Source of the DNA: Vitellaria paradoxa
Lineage: Eukaryota; Streptophyta; Magnoliopsida; Ericales; Sapotaceae
DNA: 64,000 nucleotides
Assembly (NCBI GenBank): GCA_019916065.1
Contig: CM034238.1
Span: 38,903,375 to 38,967,374 of the forward strand
Direction: 5' to 3'
In this document: positions 11,308 to 22,430 of the stretch, one piece after another
How positions within the stretch are numbered: position 1 is the stretch's first letter
How the letters are laid out: every line of letters begins with the position of its first letter
Notes under the pieces: generated by a model
Database searches by the model: none
What the model saw: only the letters and a program-made list of their open reading frames with translations
What the model was told of the DNA's origin: nothing
Position numbers and translations under genes: made by a program

Positions 11308-14099
11308 TGAGAGATACAAACCCATTCTTTTATAAAAATCTAATATCTGAAACCCTAGTATCATCTGTTTGGAATTTTAAGATGGGTTTGTGTATTATTA
11401 TCATATCAGCAGCATAGGGCTTTTAAGTGTTATGCTCGAATGTTGCTTTATATTTATATTTTTTGCACTTAATTTTTCCTTCTTCATTGTAAATGCATGC
11501 TTCTTATTAATATGGTAGGATAATAAGGATTGAAACCCGAATTACTGAATGTTAATTTTAGGTATGTTTGTTGCACAACTTATACTTGAAAGAGAACATG
11601 TGAATTGGATGCACTTGATAAATTCACAAGTAATCATCTGTGGCCTCTTTGCTTGACTTTATGCATTGCTGCTTTTTAAAAGGGAAAAAAAAAACCATAG
11701 CCTTTTATAGTGCTTGCTTGACTAGGGCCTACAACTTAGATCTTCAATTTGGTTGCTTCATATATTGCTTTTTTTTTTTGGGGGGGGGGGGTTGGGTTTG
11801 GTTGGGATTGTGTTCTTTGTTTTTGTGCCTCTGTTTTCAGTAACTATGGGTTGATCACTGTTGTAGAATATCTCACGAGCTGTTTGTGTATTGTGTTTTG
11901 TAGTTCAGTGAGTCGTAGATTGATTGAGTAAATCTATTATATATGAAGTTTGATTCTTATTGATGATTATGCAAACAAATGCAAGGATGAGATAAAATAT
12001 CAACTGGGTCATCTAGCAATTAGCTAGCTGGACTATCATGTTTTTGCTACTTTGGAGTTACTTGGAAGGTTTGTTAGACTTGGAATTTCTCTTCAAAATT
12101 AAAATAAAAGATATTCTTTTCAATAAGTAAAATGAATGGTTATTTTACATTATTTTCCGTCAAATAAAATTAGCTTGAAATGCATCTGTCTTCATTTTTT
12201 CTTTTGGCTTGTTGCACTTAGCTGAGTAAGATGGTGAAGTTTTGAAGGGCTGCAGAGTGGAAGCTTTGGATGCAATGTAGGCAAAGAGTTGCAATTGTAT
12301 ATTGGACTGATAAAATAAGATTCGTGCCAAGTAGATATATGTTCCAATGGCAGAATGTATAAAGCTCCACTAAAATGGATAATTTAGCTCTTCTGGGTAT
12401 CCTAATTTGAGAATTTATGCTCTGACGCCTTCAATAATGTGGAGAATGTTGGTATTTTATTTCACAGTTTAATGATGATACCCTATTTTATAATCAAAAC
12501 ACATCTAATACATCTATATATACATGCAATCCACATTTTTAGGTATGGTGTTATCACTGTGATGTGTAGAAGCAATAAGAAAACTCAACGATGACCAATC
12601 TTGTAGATCTAATCTGATCTTTTTGGTCGAGCCGTTGTCAGTTGTTTGCATAAGGTAATGTTTTTGGTATTTCACATGTAGCATGGAGGCCACTCATGCT
12701 GAGAAATAATAAGGTTCGAAGACTTTCGATTATGGATTATCATGGCTGATCTTTGCTCCTACGAGAAGTTACATATTGGAGAAAAGTTGATATTTTCCCT
12801 TGGAGACTCATTTTGCCTAGTCTATATGTGTCCTATTTACACAAGACATGTGTTGACATCCAACACTGCTACATTCATACAAGTATCTGATAGGCCCTTG
12901 ATAATCCCCAATATTTTTTTAGTACAAGATAAATTCTTATAAACTGAAATGTGAAACAATTCTATTTTATTTTGTTTTTGAAAATAACTTGTTAGGCACT
13001 TACGGAAATCTGTTGAGGTCTTTCCGACACGTGAAAATGTTAGAAAGATACGAGAGTTTCCTCATGATGTCTTGTTTGCGGGAATAATATAGGCTTCTGA
13101 TTTCCATTTTTAGTTCAATTGTCAATATTTGAAGGAATATTTAGCAGCCATTAATTGTCCTGCAGCTCTTTTGGGTCTATAGCATCTAAGGCCTAGTTTG
13201 GTAGAAGGGAATGGAATGGTCATTTTTACACTAGTATTTCATTCTATCAAATAAAGTAGCATTTTAAATAAGCATAAAGTAGCCTTTCAAATAAGTATAC
13301 CAAATATGATAATGGATGGAAGTGTGGGAGTGATCATTGCATTCGATTTCATTCCTTTGTACTAAACGGCGCCTAAGAGTATTCAATAATCACCGAGTGA
13401 GGCATTTAGCTCGGTGGTTGAGCTCAATTTTTTACCCACTCACCACCCGGGTTCGAACCCGGGGCCCTTCTCTCCTCCCCCGCTTACCTACCAAAAAAAA
13501 AAAGAGTATTCAATAATCACCACCAGTTATATTTCTTCAAAGTTGCTGAAGTAAATGTTTTGACCGTTTCTTTTTGCTCTAATATATACTTTCTTCTTAG
13601 TTGTTACTTCTGTTACGAAAGAGTGTTCTTAAAACTTGCTTCTTGGACATTTGAGATGTGGTTTTTCAAGTGTCGACAATTCAGGTGAAAGGGATAGCCA
13701 ATGGGTGATTTATAAGCCATTATTGGTGCTTGCAAAGGAAACTTATTATGTATTACTACATCACATAAACTTCATAATTATCAAATGTTTGTTTACTTGC
13801 TTTGTTTGTTTTTTTCTGTTTTATTTATTTGTCATTCCTTGATGGGAAGGGATAGCAGGGATATATGATACCATTTTCAATGGGAAATAGGAGTGACATG
13901 ACATGACGTTTTCTTTTTAGTGTCTGTAATTACATGTAGTTTCATGCTTATTGCTGACAATTTTTTTTTTCATTGTTAGGATCCTCAAAACAAGAAGATC
14001 ATAGTCTGTGATGAAAAGCTGAAAAGTATTTTTGGAAATAGAGAACGAGTTGGGTTTCTTGAAATCGCCGGATTAATGAATCCTCACTTTCTTAAGTGA
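10944..14099 (+). CDS. Small SWIB/MDM2-domain protein, probably organellar (2 exons)
   Basis: Exon 1 is 10944-11252 (ending CAG before GT) and exon 2 is 13980-14099 (after TTGTTAG, ending TGA). The junction is in phase 0 and gives 142 residues. Residues 1-55 are rich in Ser, Ala and Arg with almost no acidic residues, like a chloroplast or mitochondrial transit peptide. Residues ~65-142 are one SWIB domain: RPVSPEMQAFLG, then ALKQIWAYIKEHNLQ, then across the intron DPQNKKIIVCDEKL, FGNRERVGFLEIAGLMNPHF. The small plant SWIB proteins are thought to be chromatin- or nucleoid-associated. The join at KEHNLQ/DPQNKK matches the usual domain order, which supports the splice. The 2.7 kb intron holds a SINE (13395-13502). 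Only about 120 bp separates the start codon from the hAT end at 10824, so the transposon forms the distal promoter. Exon 1 is GC-rich, exon 2 is not. Subcellular location is inferred. Confidence 0.93.
13395..13502 (+). mobile_element. Short tRNA-like SINE in the SWIB intron
   Basis: An insert of about 107 bp with an A box (TAGCTCGGTGGTTGAGC) and B box (GGTTCGAACCC), ending in an A tract. It is flanked by a perfect 19-bp duplication (AGAGTATTCAATAATCACC at 13376-13394 and 13503-13521). It is in the same orientation as the SWIB gene, inside its only intron. Confidence 0.88.
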
Positions 14100-14443
14100 G
14101 CCTTTTACAGGATCACAAAACCAGATTTCAGAAGTCATCGATTACTCTGTTCTTTGTAAATAGAGGGGTTCTGTTCAGTATTTTGCTGTCCATACTACCT
14201 TTAGGAATCAAGAGTGTAATTGATCTTTGTAGTTTTTTTTTTTTTGGGTCCTCTCGAGTGTCTGAATTCAAACCATGCTCTATTTTGGTTATGACTAGGT
14301 TCTTTTGCTTTCGGAGCATCCTTGAGGTTAAAGGGCTGGCTTTGAAGCGCTATATTTGTACGGAGTGCCAGTTTCTTGTTTATTTTATCATATTATGATT
14401 AAAAGGAATCTGATTTTGCAAAAATCTGTATTTTTATATTCTT

Positions 14444-14733
14444 CTGTGGGTCGGGAAGAAGCTCGCAGCCGCTACTCGAAGGTGCGCACTTGGTGAAGCC
14501 CGTCCCGTGGACCAAGCCGGCAATGGCCCACGAGGGGGTAAATTAGCCTAAGCAAGTCTTGGCTAACCGGCTCGACCAAGGGGAGCTATTAGAAGTCCGT
14601 CAAAGGGACAACCCACCCTCTCGAAAGAGAGTCGAACCTAGGGCGCCTCCCGAAAGAGAGTCGAACCTAGGGCTGCACGCGGTCCAGGTCTTTAGGTGCC
14701 CTCAAACTCTCGCTCAATCACCCTCGAAGGGGC
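14444..14733 (-). mobile_element. tRNA-derived SINE, family A, copy 2
   Basis: Flanked by a perfect 14-bp duplication (ATTTTTATATTCTT at 14430-14443 and 14734-14747). It shares CGCAGCCGCTAC, GGTGCGCAC and the AGTCGAACC B-box complement with the copy at 424-687. Near its tRNA-like head it carries an internal tandem duplication of about 33 bp (GAAAGAGAGTCGAACCTAGG occurs twice, 14621-14675). It lies about 345 bp downstream of the SWIB stop codon. Confidence 0.85.
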
Positions 14734-14749
14734 ATTTTTATATTCTTTT

Positions 14750-15565
14750 TTACCCGTAGAATGGCAGGTGGGCAACTTTTTTGCAGGATATGTTCGTATT
14801 TTGATGGCCTGGTCCAAGTCAAAGCACGCAAGAATTCTTTTCTTCTTTACGCCACTTATATAGCTGATGTCAATGATTCAATGAAATAGTCCCCCCTTAC
14901 TGTTATGACTTCTGAGCATTCAAATCACCATTCTTCTTTTTCGAGCGAGATGCCAATAGCTATCAGAAGTTAATCTAGGCAACCTCTGTGGTGCAAACGG
15001 GAGGTGGCATTTGGGGAATTTTTTTTTTTCTTTGGGGTTTTTTTTTGGGGGGGGGGGAGTTCGGAAACGGTGTCAGCACTTAAATAACAGTTTAGGAATT
15101 ATTAAATTAAAATTTAAGGAACTTGATATTTTTATGCATTTTTAAAATTAAAAAAAATATCAATGCATCTTATCCCCAAGTTCGATGTTAGCCTTCCTCC
15201 TTTGGCATTTGGATGCTGCCGGTGAGGTGGATTTTGCATTACTGAAATTTATTAATTTTAATTAATTTTTTTATATTATTTTTAATTAAATTCTTCACAT
15301 ATTATTTTTATATTATATTTTTTTATTTTTATTATATTTTTTGACTATTTCTTTTTTGTCAACAAAATACACTCCAAACTGTATTAAGTGGGAATTATAC
15401 CTTTTTTTTTTTTCGCTTGTCTGTATGCGTCTTATCGTGTATAATTTTTTATTTTTATTTTTTTGGACTTTAAGGGCTGGATCAAGAATCCCACGTACCA
15501 AAGTGTACTATTTAAGGATAACACGAACTGTAACAACATTACGTAAAAGTTAAATGAGATACCAA
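14750..15565. other. Intergenic DNA, no gene seen
   Basis: The first part may be the distal 3' flank of the SWIB gene. It contains a T-run/G-run composite near 15038-15058 and AT-rich low-complexity DNA. No coding signal was seen. Confidence 0.5.
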
Positions 15566-15569
15566 ATGG

Positions 15570-16497
15570 ATGACAGCACGTTATCGTTTTTTTTTTTTTT
15601 TTTTTTATATTTGTATATTTGTATATTTTTTATTTTTTTAAAATAAAAATTGAAACTGTATTTAAAAATATAATTTTATTTATAATTATTAATTTTTATT
15701 TTTATAAAATATTTAACTTTATTAGTTTTTGAAAATTTAATTAAATTTAATAAATATATTTCATATTAATTTAATTTAATTATATTATTTATTAAAAATA
15801 ATTGAATAAAATATAAGTATTATATCATCTAACCTACTAAATATAAAATATATTAATTATAATTTAATTATATTATTTACTAAAAATAATTGAATAAAAT
15901 ATATTTCATATTAAATAAATTATTAATTTAATTTAATTTAATTATGATATTTGTTAAAATTAATTTAATAAAATATATTTATATTAATTATGATATTAAT
16001 TAAATTTTATTAAATTATTTTTTAACAAATATCATAATTAAATTAAATTAATATATTTTATTTTATTATTTATTAAAAATAATTTAATAATATATATTTC
16101 CTATTAGTTAAATTAACTAATTTAATTTAATTATTTGTTAGAATTAAATTAATAATATATATTACATATTAATTTAATTTAATTATATTATTTATTAAAA
16201 TTAATTGTAGTTTAATAAAATATTTGAATAAAATAATTTATTTTAGTATGATGTAGCAAAAATGGACAAAGTATTAGAATTGACAAAATATTTGTAACAG
16301 AAAAAATAAAAAAAATTGAGTGAAGAAACCTTTTTTGGTTTATGTTTTTATGTTTAAGTTTTCATTTTTTTGAAAACCAAAAGATATAAATAAGTTTAAC
16401 AAATATATTTTTGATATTTCTGTTATCAGTTTACAAAATTTTAAAAATATAAATAAATAAATAGAAAATGAAAATGTTATCAAACATGGCTAAAAAA
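15570..16497 (-). mobile_element. AT-rich MITE, ~0.9 kb, copy in reverse orientation
   Basis: Read on the minus strand, the right end (GCCATGTTTGATAACATTTT, then TTTTGTAAACTGATAACAG, then ATTATTTTATTCAAATATTT) follows the same order as the left end of the element at 61866-62906. The interior is almost pure A+T with TAATTTAATTA-type palindromes. The left boundary near 15570 (GACAGCACGTTATC) is approximate. No coding capacity. Confidence 0.65.
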
Positions 16498-16499
16498 TT

Positions 16500-17355
16500 C
16501 AAATGTTTTTAACTCTATTTTCAACTAGTTAGACCTAAATTCCTCTTTCATAAACAGTTCTTTGATTCTCCAAATTCATAATACCAAATGATCAATGACC
16601 GTCACTTTTAATGAATCAACCAAGTAATCAATTTTTTTGGAAAACAATCATGCTTCACGTAAAATTATACAATAACAACATATCGAAAAGGGGAAGATTG
16701 ACATCGCTTGACAGCGAGTTTAGATGCATTTATATTTTTTTAATTTTAAAAATATGAAAATGAATCTGAATTATTAAATTTAAACTCAATGGCCCCCAAC
16801 CTAATGTTTGAAGTTGACATTGCTATCCGATATCAAACCCTTGCGTCCTTGGATACCATGTAGGTATTTGACCAACAAGAACCAGGTAGATTCCAAGTAA
16901 AAGAAAGCCAAGTTCCCAAAAGCCTCCTCACCCGAAAAAAACATCGTAATTGAAGCCCTACCTCCCAGCCCTCGACAAAACCTCAGCACATGATTTGCTT
17001 CAAACCATATTCCTAGCAAGAAGAAGAACAAGATTCGAACAAATTGGGAGAGTACAAGCTTTATATCCGAAACTTCTACAACAAAATCAATACCGTGTAG
17101 AGAGAAAGAAATCGATGGACAGTAAATCAATGCTAGCAGAGTTACAATTTCAAGTTTATAATGTATGGTTCTTTATTTTTTGATATGTAATTTTTGATAT
17201 ATTGTAATTGATAGACAAATCCCAAATACTTTTAGAATTCCAGATGAAAAAAAAAAAAAAAAAAAAAGCCAAAGTCTTACATTTCATTTCTGTTTTTTTA
17301 CACTGAGCGGTTGCAGCATAATGTTCATAAGTTAGCATCGTTCCCACAAAAGGAA
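16500..17355. other. Intergenic DNA; unrecognised open stretch
   Basis: An open frame of 109 codons exists on the minus strand (17130-16801) with a hydrophobic, Phe-rich translation, but I recognise no domain and the codon pattern is not gene-like. Poly-A run near 17247-17268. Treated as non-coding. Confidence 0.4.
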
Positions 17356-17361
17356 TAATTA

Positions 17362-17517
17362 CTCCGTTTGAAATGATAAAAAATTTCTAAAAAATGATGA
17401 AAAAAATTAAAAAATTTCAAAAGTTATTCGCTTTTTATCTTATAGTATGAATTACGAATTCACAATTTATTTTTATCTCATTTTATCTCATTTTTTGTCA
17501 CTCTAAACATATAATGA
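17362..17517. repeat. Short MITE, ~150-bp family
   Basis: Ends read CCGTTTGAAATGATAAAAAA and TTTTTTGTCACTCTAAAC, an inverted repeat. The core has 'gaattacgaattcacaa' next to a TTTTATCTCATTTTATCTC block, as in the other copies. Confidence 0.6.
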
Positions 17518-17524
17518 GGAGAAT

Positions 17525-18065
17525 TCTCGTACTTGGTGAAAATGACCAAATTGTACTCGGGTCAGCCCCGTGACGGGTAGACCGTCGACCCATTGAGGTT
17601 AGTCCGGGCTTGGATGACTGACCGATCGTCTTGAGCTCGGACCAACCCAGGATTGATTAAACAGTTGGTGAAAAATTAAGATTGCAGACGCATGAAGATA
17701 TCTCTATGAGATTTCTGTTATTCATAAGGCGAATTTTACGTGGAGAAAATCGAGAAAGAACATTTTAATTATTCAAACAAAGCAATAGCGGGAAATTAAG
17801 GAGAAAGTTTTCAATCTTTATCCCAAAAATTGGGGAGAAGGCCCATAAATAGGAGGAAGATCACAAGATGAAGGTAAGACACAATAACCTTGATTGTGTG
17901 ATGCTTAATTTGGCCGAGAGTTAATAACAACTTGAATGTCAGAGGTGACATGACAGGCACCACACCAGTGTTCTAAGGAGCGAGATGTTCAACCAAAGTC
18001 GGAGGATCCGAAAGTAGTGACTCGGTTGCGGCCACGAACTTTTGTGATCATCAACATACCCAATG
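17525..18065 (+). mobile_element. Possible LTR retrotransposon remnant
   Basis: A non-AT-rich block with LTR-like composition: a promoter-like CCATAAATAGGAGG near 17840-17853, and an end reading CCACGAACTTTTGTGATCATC like the U5 end of plant Ty3/gypsy LTRs. No paired LTR, no clear TG/CA ends and no gag-pol frames were found, so this is tentative. Confidence 0.35.
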
Positions 18066-18415
18066 TATGATTGTCAAGAGTGCGGGTTTGCTCTAAAAAT
18101 TGTGTAGGTATAACTTATGCTACTTGTGAGCGAAATGCAACCAAACGAAGTTCAAATTTATAGAAGAAAACTAACTTGATGAGCTAGCTCTTCGTGGGCG
18201 AACAACGCATCTCAGATATTACACATACAGCTATCACCCAAAGTAAGGATAGACGGGAAATGTTCACAAGAAGGTTTGATCAGACAGTCAGAGTGGTTCC
18301 GTAGTTTGGTGCGAGAGGCAGAGAAAATGAGAAGTCGTTGTTGCGGAGTCAGGAGAAGAAGTCGTCGTTGATGGTGAGGAGCACAAAGTCTGTAGGATTT
18401 ATAAGATGAATGTAC
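18066..18415. other. Intergenic DNA, unassigned
   Basis: Moderately GC-balanced sequence, possibly internal debris of the same retroelement. No reading frame could be assigned. Confidence 0.3.
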
Positions 18416-18417
18416 TA

Positions 18418-18793
18418 TTCTCGTGTTTGGTTGGCCAAAAAAAAAAAAAAAAACTATGGAAAGTGATAAAAAGTTATAGATATTTACATATTTTTATCCA
18501 CTTTTATTATTTTCATTTTTCGTATATTTATTTTCAAATTTTAAATTTACAAACTTTTATAAAAAAGTTACAAACAACTACAAAAAAATTATCTACTTTT
18601 TTCTCATTTTTTTCAACATTTGTCAATTTTTGCATATTAATTTTTGACCAAAACCGTTAGAACAATTTGCTTTTCACCATTGCAACGAATTATTTTGATT
18701 AATCTTTTAAATACTAAAAAGTAACTGATACAACTTACTTTTTTTTTTTTTTTTTTTTTGCCATTTTTAATCACTCAAACGGGCTCTTCTCCA
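18418..18793. mobile_element. Tourist-like MITE, ~370 bp, copy 1
   Basis: Starts near GTTTGGTTGGCCAAAAA and ends CACTCAAACGGGC. The interior parallels the element at 21896-22255: TTACAAAC…TACAAAAAAATTA, then TTTTTGACCAAAACCGTTAG, then AAAAAGTAACTGATA. The boundaries are approximate and no clean target duplication was read. Confidence 0.55.
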
Positions 18794-19105
18794 TTCACTT
18801 TAAATCTTGTTTTCAAGTGAATAGACATTTTTGAAAGATGTTTTTCGGTGGAGAAAAAAAAATTAAATTTTTTTATTCCTTGAATCCGCTGTTGCTAAAC
18901 CCAACTTCACTTGAATACATAATTTGAAAAGAGGACTTTTGGAGGTGATGGGTTGCGAAATTGGTTTTTTTGACCGAATGGATTGCGAGAAAAATTCAGG
19001 TTTTTATTTGTTAACCTTACAGTTTTGACACTCATCGTTAATTTATCGAGAAAAAAGGGGAAAAGATGTAATTTTAAACTACTTTGTTCTTTTCTTTATT
19101 TTTTA

Positions 19106-21301
19106 GGATAAATTACATTTAGACTCCTTAAACATTTGGATAATTATACAGACACTCCCCTCAACTTTTGGAAATTACAAAAATTTTCTTATTTTGAAAT
19201 GTTACTAACCTAGACCCCTTTCTGTTACTATTACGCCCGACGCTGTTAAATTTTGAACCAAAATGACGAAACTAACCCTGCCAGCAGAAGGGGTCTTGCA
19301 CGCCTCGTCATCTGCACGGAAATCATTTGGTGGGTCCCACAGTAAAATAAAAATAAAAATAAAAACAAAAAATAAAAATAAAATAAAAACACATAAAATA
19401 AAAATAAAAATAAATGTTTTTAGCTCAATAATTTTTGGATTTTTTTAAATAATTAAATTTACTTTTTAAAGTTTTAATTTTTTAAATCATAAAGAATAAA
19501 AATGTTAATTTAATAAAAGTTAAAATGTTAGGTATCATTTGGTTTATTTTTTCTTTTTTGTTTTCTATTGTCTATTTTAAACTCATTTTTTATTTTGTAC
19601 TTTTGAAAATACTTAGCTACTTGGGTTTTCAAATTTGTTATAGAAAAAATAAAATAAATTTACACATGAAATAAAAAATGATAAAAAGTTATTTTTAACA
19701 AATTTTTTTATTATTACTTTATTATTATTATTTTTACTTTTCGTCATTTTTTATTTCATGTGTAAACTTATTTTCTATTTTTTATAACAAATTTGAAAAC
19801 CCAAGTCGCTAAGTATTTTCAAAAGTACAAAAAAAATGAGTTTAATAATATTAAATAATAGAAAACAAAAAATTATTTTTTTTACTTCTCAAACACCAAA
19901 AAAAGACAAAAAAATGTGTCACCAAAAAATTTTAAAAAATAAAAACAAAAAATAGAAAAGTAAATTAAAAAATCAATTTTTTTACTTCTCAAACACCAAA
20001 AAGGATATCTCAAATTTAAATTTTGTAATTTTTTTATCTCAAATTCTGACACAAAGAGTGTAAAAATGTGTATATTTTAATTTTTTTTACCTCTCAAACA
20101 CCAAAAAAAAGATATCTCAAATATAAATTTTGTAACTCTTTTATTTCAAATTCTGATACAAAGAGTGTAAAAATGTGTATATTTAAAATTTTAAGTTTTA
20201 AGTACATTAAAATTGAATTTTTTCGTCAAAAAATTAAATTTTTAATTTAAATATTTATTCTTTAAAATTAAAGAATATTATTTTTAATTTTTAATTTAAA
20301 TATATTAAAACTAAATTTTAAATATTATTAAACTCATTTTTTATTTTGTACTTTTGAAAATACTTAACTACTTAGGTTTTCAAATTTGTTATAAAAAATA
20401 AAAAATAAGCTTACACATGAAATAAAAAATGAAAAAAAGTAAAAATAATAATAAAAATAATAAAAAAGTAATAATAAAAAAATTTGTTAAAAATAACTTT
20501 TTGTCATTTTTCATTTCATGTGTAAACTTATTTTCTATTTTCTATAACAAATTTGAAAAACCAAGTAGCTAAGTATTTTCAAAAGTACAAAATAAAAAAT
20601 GAGTTTAAAATAAAAAATAGAAAACAACAAAATAAAAAATAAACCAAATGATACCTAACATTTTAACTTTTATTAAATTAACATTTTTATTCTTTATGAT
20701 TTAAAAAATTAAAACTTAAAAGAGTAAATTTAATTATTTAAAAAAATCCAAAAAAATAAAGAGCTAAAAACATTTTTTTTATTTTTATTTTATGTGTTTT
20801 TATTTTATTTGTATTTGTATTTTTCGTTTTTGTTTTTATTTTACTATGGGTCCCACCGAATTTATTAAATTAACATTTTTATTCTTTATGTTTTAAAATA
20901 TTAAAACTTAAAAGAGTAAATTTAATTATTTAAAAAAATCTAAAAATTAAAGAGCTAAAAACATTTGTTTTATTTTTATATTATGTGTTTTTATTTTATT
21001 TTTATTTTACTGTGAGACCCACCGAATTTATTACCGTGCATGTGATGCGTGCGTGCTAGACCCCTGCTGTTGGCAGGGGTAGTTTTGTCATTTTAACCAA
21101 ATGAGGAATCTCATTCATGCAGACCCCTTCTGTTGGTAAGGGTAATTTTGTCATTTTAATTCAAAATTTAACAGCGTCATAACGGAAGGGGGTCTGGATT
21201 AGTAATATTACAAAATAAGATAGATTTTTGTAATTTTCAAAAATTTAGGGGGTGTATGTGTATTTATCCAAATATATAAGAGGTGTAAGTGTAAATTACC
21301 C
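19106..21301. mobile_element. MULE-type foldback element with nested hairpins, 2.2 kb
   Basis: Flanked by a perfect 9-bp duplication TATTTTTTA (19097-19105, 21302-21310), the size made by Mutator-like elements. The ends are inverted copies: GGATAAATTACATTTAGACT on the left and, reverse-complemented, GGGTAATTTACACTTACACC on the right. The inverted arms extend inward for hundreds of bases (both contain the motif for 'acggaagggggtct', 'gtttggtttattttt' and 'gtacttttgaaaatactta'). Inside each arm sits a second palindrome (about 19580-19850 and 20330-20610), so there are hairpins within the large hairpin. The right arm also holds a ~180-bp tandem duplication (about 20670-20850 and 20860-21030). 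No transposase. It ends 1.1 kb upstream of the PPR start codon. Confidence 0.85.
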
Positions 21302-21466
21302 TATTTTTTATTTTGGGGGGGGGTTGTTAGGGGTGAGTTGGTGTCTATAAACGTGGTAGAATTATAAAATGGAGGAGAAATTTTGAAAAGAAGTATAGAA
21401 ATTGAAGAGTGAGAACAATTGCCTTTAATTTTTCAACATGGATTTAGGTTGCATTTGGTAATCAAA

Positions 21467-21600
21467 GGGTGTGTTTAGAGTGATAAAAAGTAAGATAAGT
21501 TGTATGTTTATAATTTTTACAATGAGATAAAAAGTGAATAATTTTTAGAGGTGTTCAGAGATTTTCAGAGAAATATTACAAACTAAACACACTCAAAATA
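21467..21600. repeat. Short MITE, ~150-bp family
   Basis: Begins GTGTGTTTAGAGTGATAAAA and ends near ACTAAACACACTC. The core 'acaatgagataaaaagtgaat' matches the copies at 52992 and 54722. Confidence 0.6.
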
Positions 21601-21895
21601 GCTGTTAAACTTTTAGTTATTCAGTTTTTTATTTTTTTTTAAGTGGTTATATTTACTCACTTACAATTTTAGTTTTTTAGATTATGAATGATAAAAATAT
21701 TAAATTAATAAAAAAATTAAAAAATTAGTCACTAAAAAAAATTGACTTTTTTTATTTCTCAAATACAAAAAATACAAAAAAAAGTTAGTCTACTTAAAAA
21801 AAAAAAAAAAAAGCTTTTCCATTCTTAAAAAAAAGACGGTTCTTCCAAATGATATTTCTTTTGCACCGTCCGAGAATTTCGTCCATCAATATTAA

Positions 21896-22255
21896 GTCTC
21901 GTTTGGTTGAACCAAAAACTACGGTAAAGTTACGTAAAGTTACAAATATTTACTTATTTTTACCAATTTTTATCATATTTGTTTTTTGTGCATTGATTTT
22001 CAAAATTTAAATTTTATAAATTTTTACAAAAAATTACAAAAAATTACAAACAATTATTTACTTTTTTCATTTTTTTAACATTTATCATCTTTTCATATTA
22101 TTTTTGATCGAAACTATTGTAACGGCTTATTTTGCACCATTGTAATAGATTATTTTATTCACTTTTAATTAATTTATCAAACATTAAAAAGTGACTGATA
22201 TTATCTATTTTTTTTTTTTTACTTTTACCCATTTTTGGCCGTCCAAACGGCCCCT
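21896..22255. mobile_element. Tourist-like (PIF/Harbinger-type) MITE, 360 bp, copy 2
   Basis: Flanked by the 3-bp duplication TAA (21893-21895 and 22256-22258). Ends are GTCTCGTTTGGTTG on the left and, reverse-complemented, AGGGGCCGTTTGGACGG on the right. Size, TAA target and TGTTTGG-type ends suit the Tourist/Harbinger class. It lies about 175 bp upstream of the PPR start codon, in the likely promoter. Confidence 0.7.
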
Positions 22256-22430
22256 TAAATTTAGCGAAAAAACAAAATCACAGACAGGTCCCTTGACGTG
22301 CAGATTTTTCTGCTATCTGGTAATGGTAAACTACCTCTAGATTCTCTTCACTAACCCCACGCAGATTTTTCATTCTACGGCTAGATATTGGGCAACCTCT
22401 TTCTCTTTCTCTCTATAGGTTCTTCGTTCG

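Noticed and set aside
13395..13502. A functional tRNA gene in the SWIB intron
   Set aside because: A and B boxes are present but no cloverleaf closes, and the A tail with 19-bp target duplication marks it as a SINE.
16801..17183. Opposed open frames of 109 and 77 codons
   Set aside because: No domain recognised on either strand and no supporting gene structure.
18418..18793. Exact target duplication for the first Tourist-like MITE copy
   Set aside because: No TAA or TTA pair could be placed at the ends, so the borders are left approximate.
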